6,720 nucleotides of DNA from Acidobacteriota bacterium. Its GTDB lineage: Bacteria; Acidobacteriota; Terriglobia; Acidoferrales; UBA7541. A program made the translations under genes and the position numbers. Shown here in pieces: positions 6,287 through 6,720 of the stretch. The stretch is taken from NCBI GenBank assembly GCA_019239815.1, contig JAFAZL010000687.1, positions 1 to 6,720 of the forward strand, in the 5' to 3' direction. Each line of letters starts with the position of its first letter. The stretch's first letter is position 1. The notes below the pieces were generated by a model that ran no database searches, was not told the DNA's origin, and saw only the letters and a list, made by a program, of their open reading frames with translations.

Positions 6287-6720
6287 TTATCGCGAAAATT
6301 CCGCCCGGTGGGCGGCCCGGGCTTCTTCGGTTAGGGAGTACCAAGACTCGGCGATGTCCCGAACGCGTTCCAGCGCCTTCTGCATCTCGGCGTGCTTCGC
6401 TTCCAGGTCATCCGCCGATGCATCGGCCGAAACAAAAATCGGCGGGGCGAACAAGATCACTGCCCGCGCAAACAACTTCGGCAATAGAAAATGATCCCAC
6501 GTCTTTTCAAATGTTTTCCCACGATCGACCCCGATGTGAAACACCACCACCGGGCATCCCGTCTTGCGCGCCAGCATCACCGGCCCCGGCTTAGCGATAT
6601 ACCTCGGCCCGCGCGGCCCATCAATCGTGAACGCGCAGTCGAGCCCCTCGCTCAATCGCCTGGCCATCACCGCCAGCCCGCGCAAACCGCCGCGCGACGA
6701 ACTTCCCTGCGCCGTGCCAA
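6287..6720 (-). CDS. Lysophospholipid acyltransferase-like protein (DUF374), C-terminal part
   Basis: The frame enters from the right edge and ends at TAA (6289-6287); 143 residues are visible. The fragment begins with GTAQGSSSRGG, then shows FTIDGPRGPRYIAKPGP (30-46) and GCPVVVFHIG. These match the hallmarks of the DUF374/COG2121 family (SSxRGG, then TxDGPRGPxxxxKPG), related to the LpxL-type and PlsC-type acyltransferases. Members are thought to transfer acyl chains to lysophospholipid or lipid A-like acceptors at the inner membrane. The N-terminal part, including the histidine-containing acceptor region, is outside the window. A TTG at 6685 is not the start, because the SSSRGG motif lies upstream of it in frame. 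The C-terminal end (about 89-143) is a charged helix rich in Ala and Glu. Third positions are mostly C or G. The gene converges on the second kinase and probably belongs to an envelope-lipid operon beyond the window. Confidence 0.88.
   Translation of the reverse strand, partial: GTAQGSSSRGGLRGLAVMARRLSEGLDCAFTIDGPRGPRYIAKPGPVMLARKTGCPVVVFHIGVDRGKTFEKTWDHFLLPKLFARAVILFAPPIFVSADASADDLEAKHAEMQKALERVRDIAESWYSLTEEARAAHRAEFSR

Noticed and set aside
6077..6334. An 85-codon + strand frame starting with GTG at the predicted transcription start
   Set aside because: The start position fits a leaderless gene, but the codon use is not host-like and the frame runs through a palindrome and 48 bases antisense into the acyltransferase gene. 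I kept the promoter as a finding but not the CDS.
5859..6344. A 161-codon - strand frame overlapping the end of the acyltransferase gene
   Set aside because: It overlaps the supported acyltransferase frame by more than 50 bases, has atypical codon use and resembles no family. I also looked for remnants of a toxin-antitoxin or transposase gene here and saw none.
1..6720. CRISPR arrays, tRNA or rRNA genes, insertion-sequence ends
   Set aside because: No regularly spaced direct repeats with unique spacers, no cloverleaf-like T-arm context and no paired terminal repeats around a transposase were seen.

Overview
The window most likely comes from a member of the Acidobacteriota. This is inferred from three things: GC-rich DNA with a strong preference for C in third codon positions, two large membrane-anchored Ser/Thr kinases close together (one with a TolB/WD40-like propeller), and palindromic intergenic elements of a kind I associate from memory with that phylum. 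No 16S or other marker gene is present, so the assignment is an inference.

Layout: (1) 3-281 is the 3' end of a + strand gene whose product resembles the C-terminal domain of CsgG/FlgT-type outer-membrane-associated proteins. It is closed by a very clear intrinsic terminator (305-336). (2) After an intergenic stretch with a REP-like palindrome, 550-2442 encodes a complete 630-residue receptor-like Ser/Thr kinase: kinase domain, Pro/Ala-rich linker, one membrane helix, then an extracytoplasmic part with four 17-residue repeats and a charged helical tail. (3) A small unrecognised gene lies at 2567-2833. (4) 2992-5808 encodes a second receptor-like kinase of 938 residues, with a kinase domain, one membrane helix and a large array of about twelve propeller blades. 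It has a good sigma70-type promoter placed so that the mRNA would be nearly leaderless. (5) 5809-6286 is a 478-base convergent intergenic region with hairpins and, unexpectedly, a near-consensus + strand promoter (6043-6071). (6) 6287-6720 on the - strand is the C-terminal part of a DUF374-type lysophospholipid acyltransferase running off the window edge.

The two kinases share the same plan (cytoplasmic Hanks-type kinase, one helix, different outer domain) and are probably independent envelope-sensing receptors. Nothing in the sequence identifies their ligands or substrates, and nothing proves that they, the CsgG-like protein and the acyltransferase work in one pathway. I see no mobile element, CRISPR array, tRNA or rRNA, and no evident new defence system. 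The points most worth following are the repeat architecture of the first kinase, the probable double propeller and patchy codon use of the second, the leaderless promoter, and the orphan promoter between convergent genes.
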